Below, one piece after another: positions 1 through 8,191 of a stretch of 47,072 nt of DNA (positions are counted from its first letter, which is position 1; the number at the start of each line of letters is the position of its first letter). The notes under the pieces were generated by a model. The model had not been told where the DNA came from. It saw only the letters and a program-made list of their open reading frames with translations, and ran no database searches. The stretch comes from Prevotella sp. (lineage in GTDB: Bacteria > Bacteroidota > Bacteroidia > Bacteroidales > Bacteroidaceae). A program made the translations under genes and the position numbers. The DNA lies in contig JALFIX010000084.1 of the NCBI GenBank assembly GCA_022775105.1, forward strand, positions 1-47,072, in the 5' to 3' direction.

Positions 1-140
1 TATTCTATCATTGGCAGAGAGGTCAGACACCAAGATTATGTCTATGTACAGAGAGTTGAGTGTGAAGAGCCGTGTGAGGGGAGACTTTCAAGCACGGTTC
101 TGTGAGAGGGTGAGGGTGAAACTCCCTCGCTCTACTCGAC
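1..140 (+). ncRNA. Group II intron, 3' end (domains V and VI), partial
   Basis: Positions 67-100 fold as a textbook 34-nt group II domain V: an 8-bp basal stem (GAGCCGTG with CACGGTTC), an AG bulge at 91-92, an upper stem (TGAGGG with CTTTCA) and a GAGA loop of the GNRA type. Positions 101-140 then fold as domain VI, with an unpaired branch-point adenosine near 134 and the familiar ending CTACTCGAC. The 3' splice site is therefore placed at about 140. The rest of the intron, including any reverse-transcriptase/maturase gene, lies to the left of the window. Domain V is the catalytic core that binds the metal ions for self-splicing. The structure is seen directly; the exact last base is inferred. 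Confidence 0.85.
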
Positions 141-166
141 CCTGTACCATCCTTTGTCATTGCCAT
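141..166 (-). pseudogene. 5' fragment of an interrupted minus-strand gene
   Basis: On the minus strand an ATG at 166 (or 160) opens a frame reading MAMTKDGTG, and a Bacteroidetes-type promoter lies just upstream at 191-222. After about eight codons the frame runs into the group II intron end, which is in the opposite orientation. The rest of the gene, if it exists, lies beyond the intron and outside the window. Too little remains to recognise a family. The arrangement of promoter, short leader and start codon is the only evidence that this is a real gene start. Confidence 0.3.
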
Positions 167-190
167 AAGATTTTTTAATTACTTATGCCG

Positions 191-222
191 CAAAAGTACA
201 AAGAATTTTTGAAATTAGCAAG
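191..222 (-). promoter_or_regulatory. Bacteroidetes-type promoter facing the intron
   Basis: Reading the minus strand, CTTG (222-219) is followed after 20 bp by TACTTTTG (198-191), which fits the TTTG / TAnnTTTG pattern known for Bacteroides with one mismatch in the -33 box. It would start a transcript just before the ATG at 166. Confidence 0.4.
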
Positions 223-250
223 AAAATCGACGGAAAAATAGAGAAAAAGT

Positions 251-463
251 ACATTTTTACATTTTTACATTTTTACAGAGATAAGCATTCTCGGGCATGG
301 AGTTTGAAATACAATAAAGAGATATATTTTATATTTAAATTATTATATATTATATTATTATATATAATAATATAATATATAATAATTCTTATAGACTTAG
401 ACAATATCTTATGAATCAGTGCAAAAAACCTTATCTCTGTAAAAATGTAAAATGTAAAAATGT
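251..463. repeat. Inverted repeat with arms of tandem ACATTTTT units
   Basis: The left arm (251-285) is three copies of ACATTTTT followed by ACAGAGATAA. The right arm (431-463) is the reverse complement of this with one T missing in one unit. The arms are separated by about 145 bp that contain the palindrome at 338-387. No gene is recognisable here. The arrangement resembles other tandem-armed inverted repeats in the window (5313-5398, 5944-6074, 29401-29450). Confidence 0.8.
338..387. repeat. 50-bp perfect A/T palindrome
   Basis: Every base of 338-362 pairs with 363-387; the sequence contains only A and T. It sits near the centre of the larger inverted repeat 251-463, so the whole region could extrude as a nested cruciform or fold as a long hairpin in RNA. 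No protein-binding site is recognised. Confidence 0.9.
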
Positions 464-1183
464 AAAAGTGGAGTTTTTTGAGGCACTGCCTCAGTGAGCT
501 AAAACGGCTCACCGAGAGCGCAAGAGTAGCTTCACCTGTTGTGGGGTGAAACGGCGTTGTGTGGCGATGTATCCCGTGGCGGCGAGACGTGGCACCCGAA
601 AATCTGAGACGTGGCGCGGCGGGAGGTGCTACGTCTGAGTTTCATACACAGATTATTCTTAGGCACGGATTAACACGGCTTTTTTTCAAAAAAGACACGG
701 CTGGGGCTGCGCATTGGCCGCAGGTGAGACGCCTGCGCTCCCACAGGCATCCGCATAGATGTGGGCTAAATATGCAAAGGGATATACTAAAGTATAGACA
801 CGGCTCGTTTGCGATTGTGCTAACTAAGCCGTGAACTTGCGAAGCAAGCCGTAATCACGAAGTGCCGTGATTAATATCAATGCGGAGCCAAAGCCGTGTC
901 TTTTGAAAAAAGCCGTGGGATTCCGTGCCTAAATAAATAATCTGTAGACAAATAACTCGCAATAACTCGCAAGTTCGTGCCGATACGTGATGTTTCGGGA
1001 ATTGAGGCATGGTGAAAGTTGTACCTTTGCATCGTGAAAAACAGCCCCCTCCCGTCCTCCCCGAGGGGAGGCGAGGATGTGACCGACCCTGGCAGCGGCA
1101 GTGATGGCACTTACAACTCTGGCGGAGGCGGCAGTGATAGGAGGTTATGGATTTTAAATACTATCGTTAGAAATTTATTATGC
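464..1183. other. Gene-poor, repeat-rich intergenic region
   Basis: No convincing coding region is present. The open frames are short, have no recognisable product, and one (1019-1297) runs antisense into the MATE gene. The stretch holds the inverted repeat 659-702/892-932, many scattered copies of ACACGGCT and its complement AGCCGTG, a tandem duplication of AATAACTCGC at 951-970, and a GC-rich CCTCCC/GGGAGG hairpin near 1056-1071. A sequence TACCTTTG at 1022-1029 would suit a Bacteroidetes -7 box, but no good -33 box lies at the right distance. It looks like an accumulation zone for short repeats beside the intron. Confidence 0.5.
659..932. repeat. Inverted repeat with ACGGCT-rich arms
   Basis: The left arm 659-702 begins TTAGGCACGGA and ends GACACGGCT. 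The right arm 892-932 is nearly its exact reverse complement, with small differences in the T-run and a few bases near the middle. The 189 bp between them contain further single copies of the same ACACGGCT core. No transposase or target duplication is visible, so this is not clearly a mobile element. Confidence 0.75.
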
Positions 1184-2506
1184 CTATCGAGGCAGTTTAT
1201 TCTTAAGTATAATGAAATAAAGTACACCGGCTACCGTCAGGCATACAGGAAAGGCACTCCAGATGCCTACAAGACCGAAGCCGAAATAAATGCCTAATAA
1301 CCAACTTAGAGGAAGCGAAACCACGAAATAAGCGAAGAAAGCCGCCCACATGAGCAGACGCATCTCACCTAATCCGCGCAGTGCGTTGGCAATGGAACAT
1401 TGGAAGGCATCGCTAATCTGATACAGTATAAGCGGAATGACTGTAACTGCCACCAATTCGCCAACGAGCGGGTCGTTGGAGAACAGCGAACCGATGCTGT
1501 CGCGATACAGATATACAGGAACTGCCATAACCGAGGCTATGCCGATGATAATAAAGAAACCGCTCTTGGTGACATCCACTATGGCGCGCCATTCCTTCAT
1601 GCCCGCAAAGTGGCTGACACGAATGCTGATGGCAGTGGCTATGCCGAGATAGATGTTATAGAAGAACATCGACGCGGTAATCATAATCTGATGGGCGGCA
1701 AGCGGTTTGGCTCCAGTCCAGCCTACGAAGATAGCCACGAGCGAGAATGCACCGCACTCGATGGTGGCTTGTATGGCTGAGGTCCATCCGAGTTTGTTTA
1801 TCTGAGTGAATGTGGATTTTGTCTTTTCCGAGTCGGTCTTCATGGCTCCGTTTAGATATATGCGGTATTTCTTTCCCATGAAGAAGATGAGACAGAATAG
1901 CAGGGCGATGATTATTCGCGACACAGTGGTGGATATTCCCGCACCGAGGAGTCCTAATTCGGGGCACCCCACAACACCGTAGATAAGCAGATAATTGCCT
2001 ATGATATTAAGGATGTTGGAGAACACAAGCACATACATCGATATCTTGGTGGAGCCGATGGTGTCGAAGAACTGCTTCATCTGGCAGCCTATTACGGCAA
2101 AGGGGATGGAGATGATGTTGACGATGAGATAGGGTCGCATCAGCGGCAGCAGTTCTTCGGGTTGGCCGAAGAAAGGCAGCGAGAAATAGAACGCCACGGC
2201 AAGGGCGGAGAGGATAAGCATGAGGATGATGTTAGCCCAAAGGCACGAGCGCATCACTGAGCCGGCTTGTTCGTTCTCGTTGCGTCCGATGAACGGGCCT
2301 GCTACGGGGGTGAGGGCGAAGTTGAAGCCAATGGCGAAGAGGATGAACAGGACAAAGATACCGTTGATGAAACTGGCGGCGGCGAGTTCCATCGTGGAGT
2401 GGTGGCCTATCATGAGGGTGTCGGCGAAGTTGAGGACAAGATTGCCTATCTGGCCGATGACTATCGGGGTGCCGAGCTTGATTAGGGTTTTGTAATGATG
2501 GGGCAT
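1184..2506 (-). CDS. MATE-family multidrug/sodium efflux transporter
   Basis: A 440-residue membrane protein with about twelve hydrophobic helices in two similar halves and the N-terminal pattern of MATE proteins (GTPIVIGQIGN, then FADTLMIGH). Members of the family export drugs or metabolites across the inner membrane in exchange for Na+ or H+. The length fits the family (about 440-460). The gene lies 73 bp behind mutS on the same strand, and a GC-rich hairpin (2522-2542) sits in the gap, so it is probably co-transcribed with mutS or partly separated from it. The ATG at 2506 is the first in-frame start. The substrate cannot be told from the sequence. The C-terminal end faces the repeat-rich region. 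Confidence 0.9.
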   Translation of the reverse strand: MPHHYKTLIKLGTPIVIGQIGNLVLNFADTLMIGHHSTMELAAASFINGIFVLFILFAIGFNFALTPVAGPFIGRNENEQAGSVMRSCLWANIILMLILSALAVAFYFSLPFFGQPEELLPLMRPYLIVNIISIPFAVIGCQMKQFFDTIGSTKISMYVLVFSNILNIIGNYLLIYGVVGCPELGLLGAGISTTVSRIIIALLFCLIFFMGKKYRIYLNGAMKTDSEKTKSTFTQINKLGWTSAIQATIECGAFSLVAIFVGWTGAKPLAAHQIMITASMFFYNIYLGIATAISIRVSHFAGMKEWRAIVDVTKSGFFIIIGIASVMAVPVYLYRDSIGSLFSNDPLVGELVAVTVIPLILYQISDAFQCSIANALRGLGEMRLLMWAAFFAYFVVSLPLSWLLGIYFGFGLVGIWSAFPVCLTVAGVLYFIILKNKLPR

Positions 2507-2521
2507 GGTTTTTCTGGGAGG

Positions 2522-2542
2522 CTCGGCGGCAAAACCGCCGAG
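2522..2542 (-). terminator. GC-rich hairpin between mutS and the MATE gene
   Basis: CTCGGCGG (2522-2529) pairs perfectly with CCGCCGAG (2535-2542) across a 5-nt loop. No run of U follows in either direction. It may be a weak terminator or attenuator for read-through from mutS, or an mRNA stabiliser for the 5' end of the MATE transcript. Confidence 0.4.
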
Positions 2543-2579
2543 AACGGTGGCTGTTATGTACTATTATTCTTTCTTTTTT

Positions 2580-5201
2580 TTATTTGCCAGTTACTATTTT
2601 CTTTATTTCGTTGAGCTTGTTGAGGGCTTCTACGGGGGTGAGGTTGTTGATGTCGAGACCTATGATCTCGTCTCTTACCTGACAAAGGACGGGGTCGTCC
2701 AACTGGAAGAAGCTGAGCTGCATTCCCTCGCGGCTCTGGGCTATGGCTGCCGTAGGCTTGCCTGCACTGCCCACTCCGGCATTGTCGGCTTCGAGTTCCT
2801 TGAGTATGACGTTGGCACGACGGATGATGCTCTTGGGCATACCCGATATCTCAGCCACATGAATACCGAAGGAGTGCTCCGAACCGCCCCGCATCAGTTT
2901 GCGAAGGAAGATGACCTTGCCATCCACCTCTTTCACACTGACGTTGTAGTTCTTGATGCGACCGAAGTTCTTCTCCATCTCATTGAGTTCGTGATAATGA
3001 GTGGCAAAGAGAGTGCGTGCCTTTGCCCTTGGGCTCTCATGCAGATATTCCACTATTGCCCATGCTATGGATATGCCGTCGTAGGTGGAAGTGCCTCGTC
3101 CGAGTTCGTCGAATAGGACGAGCGACTTGGGAGAGACATTATTCAGGATATTGGAGGCCTCGGTCATCTCGACCATAAAGGTTGATTCTCCGAGGGATAT
3201 GTTGTCGCTGGCACCCACACGGGTGAATATCTTATCCACAAGACCGATTCTTGCGCTCTCAGCAGGCACGAAAGAGCCTATCTGAGCCATGAGCACGATG
3301 AGGGCAGTCTGGCGCAGCAGTGCCGACTTACCAGCCATGTTAGGTCCGGTGATAATCATAATCTGCTGACCGTCGGAATCGAGCATGATATCATTGGGCA
3401 CATACTGCTCGCCTATGGGCATCTGGGTCTCGATTACGGGATGGCGTCCTTGCTTGATGTCGATAACGTCAGACGAGTCGATGACAGGGCGCACATACTT
3501 GTGCTCCTGTGCAGTCTTTGCCCCCGACAAGAGACAGTCGAGATGGGCAATGAGATTGGCATTGGTCTGTATCTGCTGGATATATTCCTGAGTGGCGATG
3601 ACGAGGTCGTTGAAGAGCTTGGTCTCAAGAGTGATAATCTTCTCCTCGGCACCGAGAATCTTCTCCTCGTATTCCTTCAGTTCCTCGGTGATATATCTCT
3701 CGGCCTGTGCAAGTGTCTGCTTGCGAATCCACTCCTGCGGCACCTGCTCCTTGTAGGTGTTTCTCACTTCAAGGTAATATCCAAATACATTGTTATATCC
3801 TATTTTCAGACTCTGTATTCCCGTCTTTTCGGCTTCCCTCTCCTGTATTTTCAGCAGATAGTCCTTGCCGTGATAAGCTATGCTGCGCAGTTTGTCGAGT
3901 TCCTCGTTTACACCGTCGTTGATTACTCCGCCCTTGTTTACAAGTTGCGGAGCGTCAGGATGCAGTTCGCGGTCAATCTTGTCGCGTATGAGTTCGCACA
4001 GGTTAATCTGGTCGCCCACCCTCTTGAGCACGTCGTTCTTGGCGTGTTCGCAAGCTGTCTTTATGGGCTTGATGGCCTGTAGTGCAATCTTTAGTTGCAC
4101 CATCTCGCGCGGGGTGACCCTTCCCACAGCCACCTTAGACACCACTCGCTCCAGGTCGCCAATGCGATGCAGCTGGTCGTCGAGCAGTTCGCGGAATTCC
4201 GGTTCGCGGAAGAAATACTCCACAATGTCGAGTCTGTCGTTGATTTTCTTCTCGCTCTTCAGCGGGAAGACAACCCATCGGCGCAACATTCGGCTGCCCA
4301 TGGGGGATATGGTATTGTCGATGACATCGAGGAGCGACTTGCCGTCCTCGTTCATGGGCGCGATAAGTTCGAGGTTTCTGAGTGTGAACTTGTCGAGCCT
4401 TACGTATTTTTCTTCCTCTATTCTCGAAATCGACGTGATATGTCCAATCTGCGTATGTTGCGTCATCTCAAGGTATTGCAGTATGGCACCGCTGGCGATG
4501 ATGCCGCTCTTGAGATGGTCAACACCGAAGCCCTTGAGGTTCTTCACGCCGAAATGCTTAAGTAGTTTCTGCTTGGCTGTCTGTTCGGTAAACACCCAGT
4601 CGTCGAGCTGGAATGTGAAGAACTTGCTGCCGAAGTATTGTTCAAACTGCTGCTTGCGGTTGCGCTCGAACAGCACTTCCTTGGGAGAGAAATTGCTGAG
4701 AAGTTTTTCGATATAGTCGGGAGTGCCCTCGCCTGTTATGAATTCGCCCGTGGATATGTCGAGGAATGAGATGCCACAGGTGGATTTGTCGAAATGCACG
4801 GATGCGAGGAAGTTGTTCTCCTTGTAGTTGAGCACGTTGTCGCTCATAGCCACACCGGGAGTCACGAGTTCGGTGATGCCTCGCTTTACGAGTTTCTTGG
4901 TGAGTTTAGGGTCTTCGAGCTGGTCGCAGATGGCTACACGTTTTCCCGCCCTCACGAGTTTGGGCAGATAAGTGTCGAGAGCGTGGAAAGGGAATCCCGC
5001 CATTTCCGAGCCTTTGCAGCTGTTGCCGTTGTTGCGTCGGGTGAGTGTGATGCCCAATATACGCGATGCGATGACTGCATCTTCGAGATAAGTCTCGTAG
5101 AAGTCACCACATCTGAAGAGCAGCACTGCATCGGGATGCTTAGCCTTCAGTTCCACATACTGACGCATCATCGGGGTCAGTTCCTTGTCCTTGTCTGCCA
5201 T
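2580..5201 (-). CDS. mutS: DNA mismatch repair protein MutS
   Basis: The 873-residue product has all MutS parts in order: the N-terminal mismatch-binding domain with the Phe-x-Glu wedge (GDFYE, F34 and E36), connector, lever and clamp regions, and the ATPase domain with Walker A GPNMAGKS near residue 620 followed by the Walker B region [13 protein letters not shown] and the [10 protein letters not shown] switch. It recognises mispaired bases and recruits MutL. Length matches bacterial MutS1 (about 850-880). A strong Bacteroidetes promoter lies at 5235-5266, about 35 bp ahead of the ATG. The MATE gene follows on the same strand. Confidence 0.98.
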   Translation of the reverse strand: MADKDKELTPMMRQYVELKAKHPDAVLLFRCGDFYETYLEDAVIASRILGITLTRRNNGNSCKGSEMAGFPFHALDTYLPKLVRAGKRVAICDQLEDPKLTKKLVKRGITELVTPGVAMSDNVLNYKENNFLASVHFDKSTCGISFLDISTGEFITGEGTPDYIEKLLSNFSPKEVLFERNRKQQFEQYFGSKFFTFQLDDWVFTEQTAKQKLLKHFGVKNLKGFGVDHLKSGIIASGAILQYLEMTQHTQIGHITSISRIEEEKYVRLDKFTLRNLELIAPMNEDGKSLLDVIDNTISPMGSRMLRRWVVFPLKSEKKINDRLDIVEYFFREPEFRELLDDQLHRIGDLERVVSKVAVGRVTPREMVQLKIALQAIKPIKTACEHAKNDVLKRVGDQINLCELIRDKIDRELHPDAPQLVNKGGVINDGVNEELDKLRSIAYHGKDYLLKIQEREAEKTGIQSLKIGYNNVFGYYLEVRNTYKEQVPQEWIRKQTLAQAERYITEELKEYEEKILGAEEKIITLETKLFNDLVIATQEYIQQIQTNANLIAHLDCLLSGAKTAQEHKYVRPVIDSSDVIDIKQGRHPVIETQMPIGEQYVPNDIMLDSDGQQIMIITGPNMAGKSALLRQTALIVLMAQIGSFVPAESARIGLVDKIFTRVGASDNISLGESTFMVEMTEASNILNNVSPKSLVLFDELGRGTSTYDGISIAWAIVEYLHESPRAKARTLFATHYHELNEMEKNFGRIKNYNVSVKEVDGKVIFLRKLMRGGSEHSFGIHVAEISGMPKSIIRRANVILKELEADNAGVGSAGKPTAAIAQSREGMQLSFFQLDDPVLCQVRDEIIGLDINNLTPVEALNKLNEIKKIVTGK

Positions 5202-5234
5202 ATTATTTCTTCCTTATATATTATATGCAAAGTG

Positions 5235-5266
5235 CAAAGTTACACCTTTTTTTCGAGTAAACCAAA
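5235..5266 (-). promoter_or_regulatory. Promoter of mutS
   Basis: On the minus strand TTTG (5266-5263), a 20-bp spacer and TAACTTTG (5242-5235) match the Bacteroidetes -33/-7 consensus exactly. Initiation would be expected about 5-8 bp downstream, giving a leader of roughly 25 nt. Confidence 0.8.
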
Positions 5267-5312
5267 ACAATTAAGTATTTTTTATTATTTCGTTGTGAAA
5301 AAGATTAAATCT

Positions 5313-5398
5313 AACACAGAGTTACAGAGTCACAGAGTTTTTCTCTGTATCTTAGAATAACTTAATAATTTTATCTCTGTATCTCTGTGCCTCTGTGT
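5313..5398. repeat. Inverted repeat with arms of tandem ACAGAG units
   Basis: The left arm (5313-5337) is three 8-bp units of the form NNACAGAG. The right arm (5375-5398) is the inverted counterpart, also three units, but with the variable dinucleotides in a different order. It lies between the divergent mutS and 5551-5844 promoters. The CAGAG motif recurs in the repeats at 251-463 and 29401-29450. Confidence 0.75.
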
Positions 5399-5417
5399 TT
5401 AAATATTAAGCCGCGAG

Positions 5418-5462
5418 GAAAATCCCCCTGACGGTTTAGGGAAAGTCCCCTTGTGGTTTAGG
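5418..5462. repeat. Two imperfect 22-bp tandem copies
   Basis: Two adjacent units of the form GAAAnTCCCC...GGTTTAGG lie just upstream of the -33 box at 5471. Their position, ending about 9 bp before the promoter, would suit a regulator binding in tandem, but this is only positional inference. Confidence 0.5.
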
Positions 5463-5470
5463 GATAATCA

Positions 5471-5502
5471 TTTGTGTATGTCTAGAAATCGCCGTACCTT
5501 TG
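5471..5502 (+). promoter_or_regulatory. Promoter of the small Cys-rich protein gene
   Basis: TTTG (5471-5474), a 20-bp spacer and TACCTTTG (5495-5502) match the Bacteroidetes consensus exactly. The start of transcription would fall near 5508, about 40 nt before the ATG at 5551. Confidence 0.8.
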
Positions 5503-5550
5503 CACCAGAAATAAGAACAAAATGTATAACACTTTAAAAAGAATAAGATT

Positions 5551-5844
5551 ATGAAGAAGATTATGATTATGATGGTGATGATGCTTACGATAGTAGTATC
5601 TACCAGTGGCAAGAACAATACAAGCGTGTCTAACGACAGAAACATGAGAAACGACAGAAACGTGACTGTCGTAGTAAACAACGGACATAACCACGGTACA
5701 AACGGTACCTCATGGCGCGGCAAGAAGCGAGTTTGCACCTGCAAGTGCCACAAGTTGACACCCTGCTGCGGCAAGCCGACTCCTCCCTGTAAGAAATGCG
5801 TCAAGCAGATGAGGAAAGGCACGCATCCAATGCCAAGAAGATAG
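5551..5844 (+). CDS. Small secreted Cys/His-rich protein, unknown function
   Basis: I do not recognise this 97-residue protein. Residues 1-20 form a signal peptide with a Met-rich hydrophobic core. Residues 22-53 are rich in Asn with two NDRN copies and a GHNHG motif. The basic C-terminal part holds seven Cys (62, 64, 66, 72, 73, 80, 83) in a CxCxCH...CC...CxxC pattern, which could bind metal or form disulfides. There is no lipobox, so it should be released to the periplasm or beyond. It is a single-gene unit, with a consensus promoter at 5471-5502 and a strong terminator at 5904-5942. That arrangement is good evidence that the gene is real and expressed. Confidence 0.75.
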   Translation: MKKIMIMMVMMLTIVVSTSGKNNTSVSNDRNMRNDRNVTVVVNNGHNHGTNGTSWRGKKRVCTCKCHKLTPCCGKPTPPCKKCVKQMRKGTHPMPRR

Positions 5845-5903
5845 AATAATTTTGCATTGCTTCATTGATACTTAGTTTAGGTTTTAGTTATTGTATTAGA
5901 TTG

Positions 5904-5942
5904 TGGTGGCCACGTAGTGATTTACGAGGCCACCATTTTTTT
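5904..5942 (+). terminator. Rho-independent terminator of the 5551-5844 gene
   Basis: TGGTGGCC (5904-5911) pairs with GGCCACCA (5928-5935), extended inward past an A/A mismatch by CGTA with TACG, and followed by seven T. It lies 60 bp after the stop codon. Confidence 0.85.
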
Positions 5943-5943
5943 A

Positions 5944-6074
5944 GGGGAGTTAAAGGAGTTAAGGGAGTTAAAGGAGTTAAAGACGTATGTTTTGGCCTTG
6001 ATAATTTTAAAAGATTACGTAAACACTATTGTCCTTTAACTCCCTTAACTCCCTTTAACTCCCTTAACTCCTTA
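5944..6074. repeat. Inverted repeat with arms of tandem GGAGTTAA units
   Basis: The left arm (5944-5982) is four or five units of GGAGTTAAA/GGGAGTTAA. The right arm (6033-6074) is the same units inverted. The right arm reaches the stop codon of the GH8 gene (TAA at 6074-6072), so the GH8 mRNA would end in this hairpin. It may serve as a 3' stabiliser or weak terminator. Confidence 0.75.
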
Positions 6075-7286
6075 ATGTTTAAAGTTAAGCGCGAAGCTTC
6101 CGGCAACGTGAAGCCATGATAGATAATACACCATGCCGTCGTAGTAGCGGTATTTGCCTGATGGAGGCTTGCTGTCCCAAAGGCGCTGAAGCTGCTCCTT
6201 GGCAAGCTCCTTGTGCTCGGGAGTGGAGTTGGCGAGGGCAAAGGCAGCCACTGCATTGGCTCCATACATGCCATGGGTGTATTCTTCAAATCGGGTCTTG
6301 CCGTCGAGACTGAAGCGAGCGTGCTTGTAGCCGTCGGACTTGAAGAACGACAACAGGCGCGACATCACCGCAGTCTGACGTTTCTTGTCCTTACCACAGA
6401 GATAATAGTCCATACCCACATTCATTGCACAACGGATGGCATCATACATATATATCGACGTGTCATATCCAGCATGAGGCCAGCGGTAGGCACTGCCGTC
6501 GTAATTGCTGTAGTCGGGATATAGACCGGTGACAGGGTCGGCTGAGTCGATGAGATGCTGACGTGCAGCCTTGGCAGCCTTTTTCCAGAAGGAGCGGTCC
6601 TTGGCAGCTACCTTGGCCCACTTGTCGAGGAATGCCGGCAACTGATAGGAGGGGTCGCAGAATTCCTTTCCCACCTTGTCGGGGACGAAGGTTATCAGAT
6701 AGTTGTCGCGGTTATACAGGTTATACACCCCACCCTCACCTGTCTTCGACATGCACTTCTCAAGAATCTCGTTAGCTTCCTCGGCATATCGCGGTTCGTT
6801 CCATCTCTCGGCAGCGAGGAATAGAGCCGTGGCGAAATACAACTCGCCGTCAGAGGCATTGCTGTTGCCAATCTGCTTGCCGTCCCTTGTGCATTGCCAA
6901 CAGAAATATCCGTCCCATGCACTGTCCTTGGGATAAGCCATATATCGTTTGGCCCATCGCCACAGTTTGTCAAACACCACCCGATGATCAGTCTGCACGC
7001 TAATCATCATACCGTATGACATACCTTCGGAGCGCACGTCGTTGCTGCCCGTATCCATCACGAAAGCCATTCCGTCGGATGTTTCGTAATACACGGTCTT
7101 CTGTCCTTCGGCATCAAAGAGTTTGATGTCGCCCGGTGTGAAGAAGTACTGCCACAGTTGTTCGAGTCTCTCGTCCACTTCTTTTTGGCTCTTGCCCAAG
7201 AGAGTAGAGAATAGATTTTCGGCATTCACTGCCACTGTTGTCATCAGGCATAGAGCAATCACTGCCAATAGTCTGTTTTCTTTCAT
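6072..7286 (-). CDS. GH8 family glycosidase, probable reducing-end xylose-releasing exo-oligoxylanase
   Basis: The 404-residue protein has an N-terminal signal peptide (cleavage near VNA-EN, residue 22), so it acts in the periplasm or outside. The GH8 hallmarks are visible: the proton-donor Glu87 in RSEGMSYGMM, the D146 region in ASDGELYFATAL, and Asp282 in YDAIRCAMN as the likely base. Sequence style and length are closest to the exo-oligoxylanases (Rex) that trim xylose from the reducing end of xylo-oligosaccharides, rather than cellulases or chitosanases. It is the last gene of the minus-strand run, 35 bp after the short-chain dehydrogenase gene. A GH31 alpha-xylosidase-like enzyme upstream in the same run supports a xylan or xyloglucan role. 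The exact substrate is inferred. Confidence 0.85.
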   Translation of the reverse strand: MKENRLLAVIALCLMTTVAVNAENLFSTLLGKSQKEVDERLEQLWQYFFTPGDIKLFDAEGQKTVYYETSDGMAFVMDTGSNDVRSEGMSYGMMISVQTDHRVVFDKLWRWAKRYMAYPKDSAWDGYFCWQCTRDGKQIGNSNASDGELYFATALFLAAERWNEPRYAEEANEILEKCMSKTGEGGVYNLYNRDNYLITFVPDKVGKEFCDPSYQLPAFLDKWAKVAAKDRSFWKKAAKAARQHLIDSADPVTGLYPDYSNYDGSAYRWPHAGYDTSIYMYDAIRCAMNVGMDYYLCGKDKKRQTAVMSRLLSFFKSDGYKHARFSLDGKTRFEEYTHGMYGANAVAAFALANSTPEHKELAKEQLQRLWDSKPPSGKYRYYDGMVYYLSWLHVAGSFALNFKH

Positions 7287-7321
7287 GATAAAAATAGTTG
7301 TTAGAGTTTATAATTAATTCA

Positions 7322-8167
7322 TTACAGCCACTGCTTTACTTTTTCCTCGGTCTTTTGCCATAGGATGTCGATGAGTGGATTCTCGGTGTATTTCCTCTTC
7401 AGTTTCTTGATGTGGCATGAGAGGTTGAATGTTCCGGTCTGTTCCTCCACTTCGGGCGACAGGAGCAGATGGATGGCAGTGGCGGCTCCTTGACGTGGAG
7501 TGCGTATGATGGGAGCGAAGACTGCCTTGGTTATAGGGTCGAACCACATCTTGAAGTATATTATATCCGTGGCTACAACTCCCGGGTCGGCACAGTTGAC
7601 GGTGATGCCCTTGTCCTTCAGTTCCCTTGCCAATTTGAGAGTGAAAAGAGTGATGGCAAGCTTGGAGTTGCTATATGGGAAGATGCGCCAGAAGAACCCG
7701 CGGCATCCCGTATCGAAGAACGACGGGAAATATATTCTTCCCCACATATAAGTGAGTGAGGACATCGAGACGATACGGCTTCCGCGCTCCATGAGCGGAA
7801 CAAGGAGACGGGTGAGCAAGTAATGACCCACATAGTTCACCTGCACAGTGCGCTCCATACCGTCCTCGGTGATGGTGCGTCCTTCCTGTTCGAGTATGCC
7901 GGAGTTGTTCATGAGTAATACCACCTTCTCTCCCCTACTCTTTATCTCGTCAGCGAAAGCTTTCACAGTCTTAAGTGAAGACAAGTCGATAGGGATAATC
8001 TCCACATCTTCATTGCCGGATTCAGATATTATCCACTTTCGCTTCTCCTCTGCCCTCTCCAAATTTTTGCTAGCCATGATGACATGATACCCCTCAATAG
8101 CTACAGCTCGTGCTATCTCAGAGCCCATACATCCGTCAGCTCCCGTGATTATCGCTAATTTCTTCAT
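7322..8167 (-). CDS. Short-chain dehydrogenase/reductase (SDR)
   Basis: The 281-residue cytosolic protein is a classical SDR-fold oxidoreductase: the NAD(P)-binding TGADGCMG motif at residues 8-15, the NNSG motif around residue 88, and the catalytic YSNSK (Tyr and Lys four apart). A Ser lies in the expected catalytic position (IVSMSSLTY). It resembles the retinol-dehydrogenase/protochlorophyllide-reductase-like branch. It lies 49 bp after the last sensor kinase and 35 bp before GH8. With a 5-alpha-reductase and a flavin reductase further up the same run, a hydroxysteroid dehydrogenase role is possible, but nothing in the sequence proves the substrate. Confidence 0.85.
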   Translation of the reverse strand: MKKLAIITGADGCMGSEIARAVAIEGYHVIMASKNLERAEEKRKWIISESGNEDVEIIPIDLSSLKTVKAFADEIKSRGEKVVLLMNNSGILEQEGRTITEDGMERTVQVNYVGHYLLTRLLVPLMERGSRIVSMSSLTYMWGRIYFPSFFDTGCRGFFWRIFPYSNSKLAITLFTLKLARELKDKGITVNCADPGVVATDIIYFKMWFDPITKAVFAPIIRTPRQGAATAIHLLLSPEVEEQTGTFNLSCHIKKLKRKYTENPLIDILWQKTEEKVKQWL

Positions 8168-8191
8168 TATATTTAAATTTATATATCTTCA

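Noticed and set aside
273..834. Open frames at 273-512 (-) and 559-834 (+)
   Set aside because: The first is an A/T-rich frame through the palindrome and the second runs through the inverted-repeat region; neither has a recognisable product or plausible start signal.
659..932. Inverted repeat as a MITE
   Set aside because: No target duplication at the borders and no matching transposase ends; arms are rich in an internally repeated core.
1019..1297. Plus-strand open frame downstream of a TACCTTTG sequence
   Set aside because: It starts with TTG or a nearly leaderless GTG, has low-complexity Gly/Ser content, overlaps the MATE gene antisense by over 100 bp and the upstream -33 box is missing. 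It may be a decayed gene start but cannot be supported.
2505..5360. Long plus-strand frames opposite mutS
   Set aside because: These are antisense shadows of a clear mutS gene produced by its codon bias; they have no promoter or family features.
5943..6074. Possible CRISPR array from repeated GGAGTTAA units
   Set aside because: Units are 8-9 bp with no spacers and are inverted halfway; no cas genes are present.
7322..8167. Calling the SDR a hydroxysteroid dehydrogenase
   Set aside because: Only general SDR motifs are visible and it is separated from the steroid-reductase pair by three kinase genes; kept as a possibility only.
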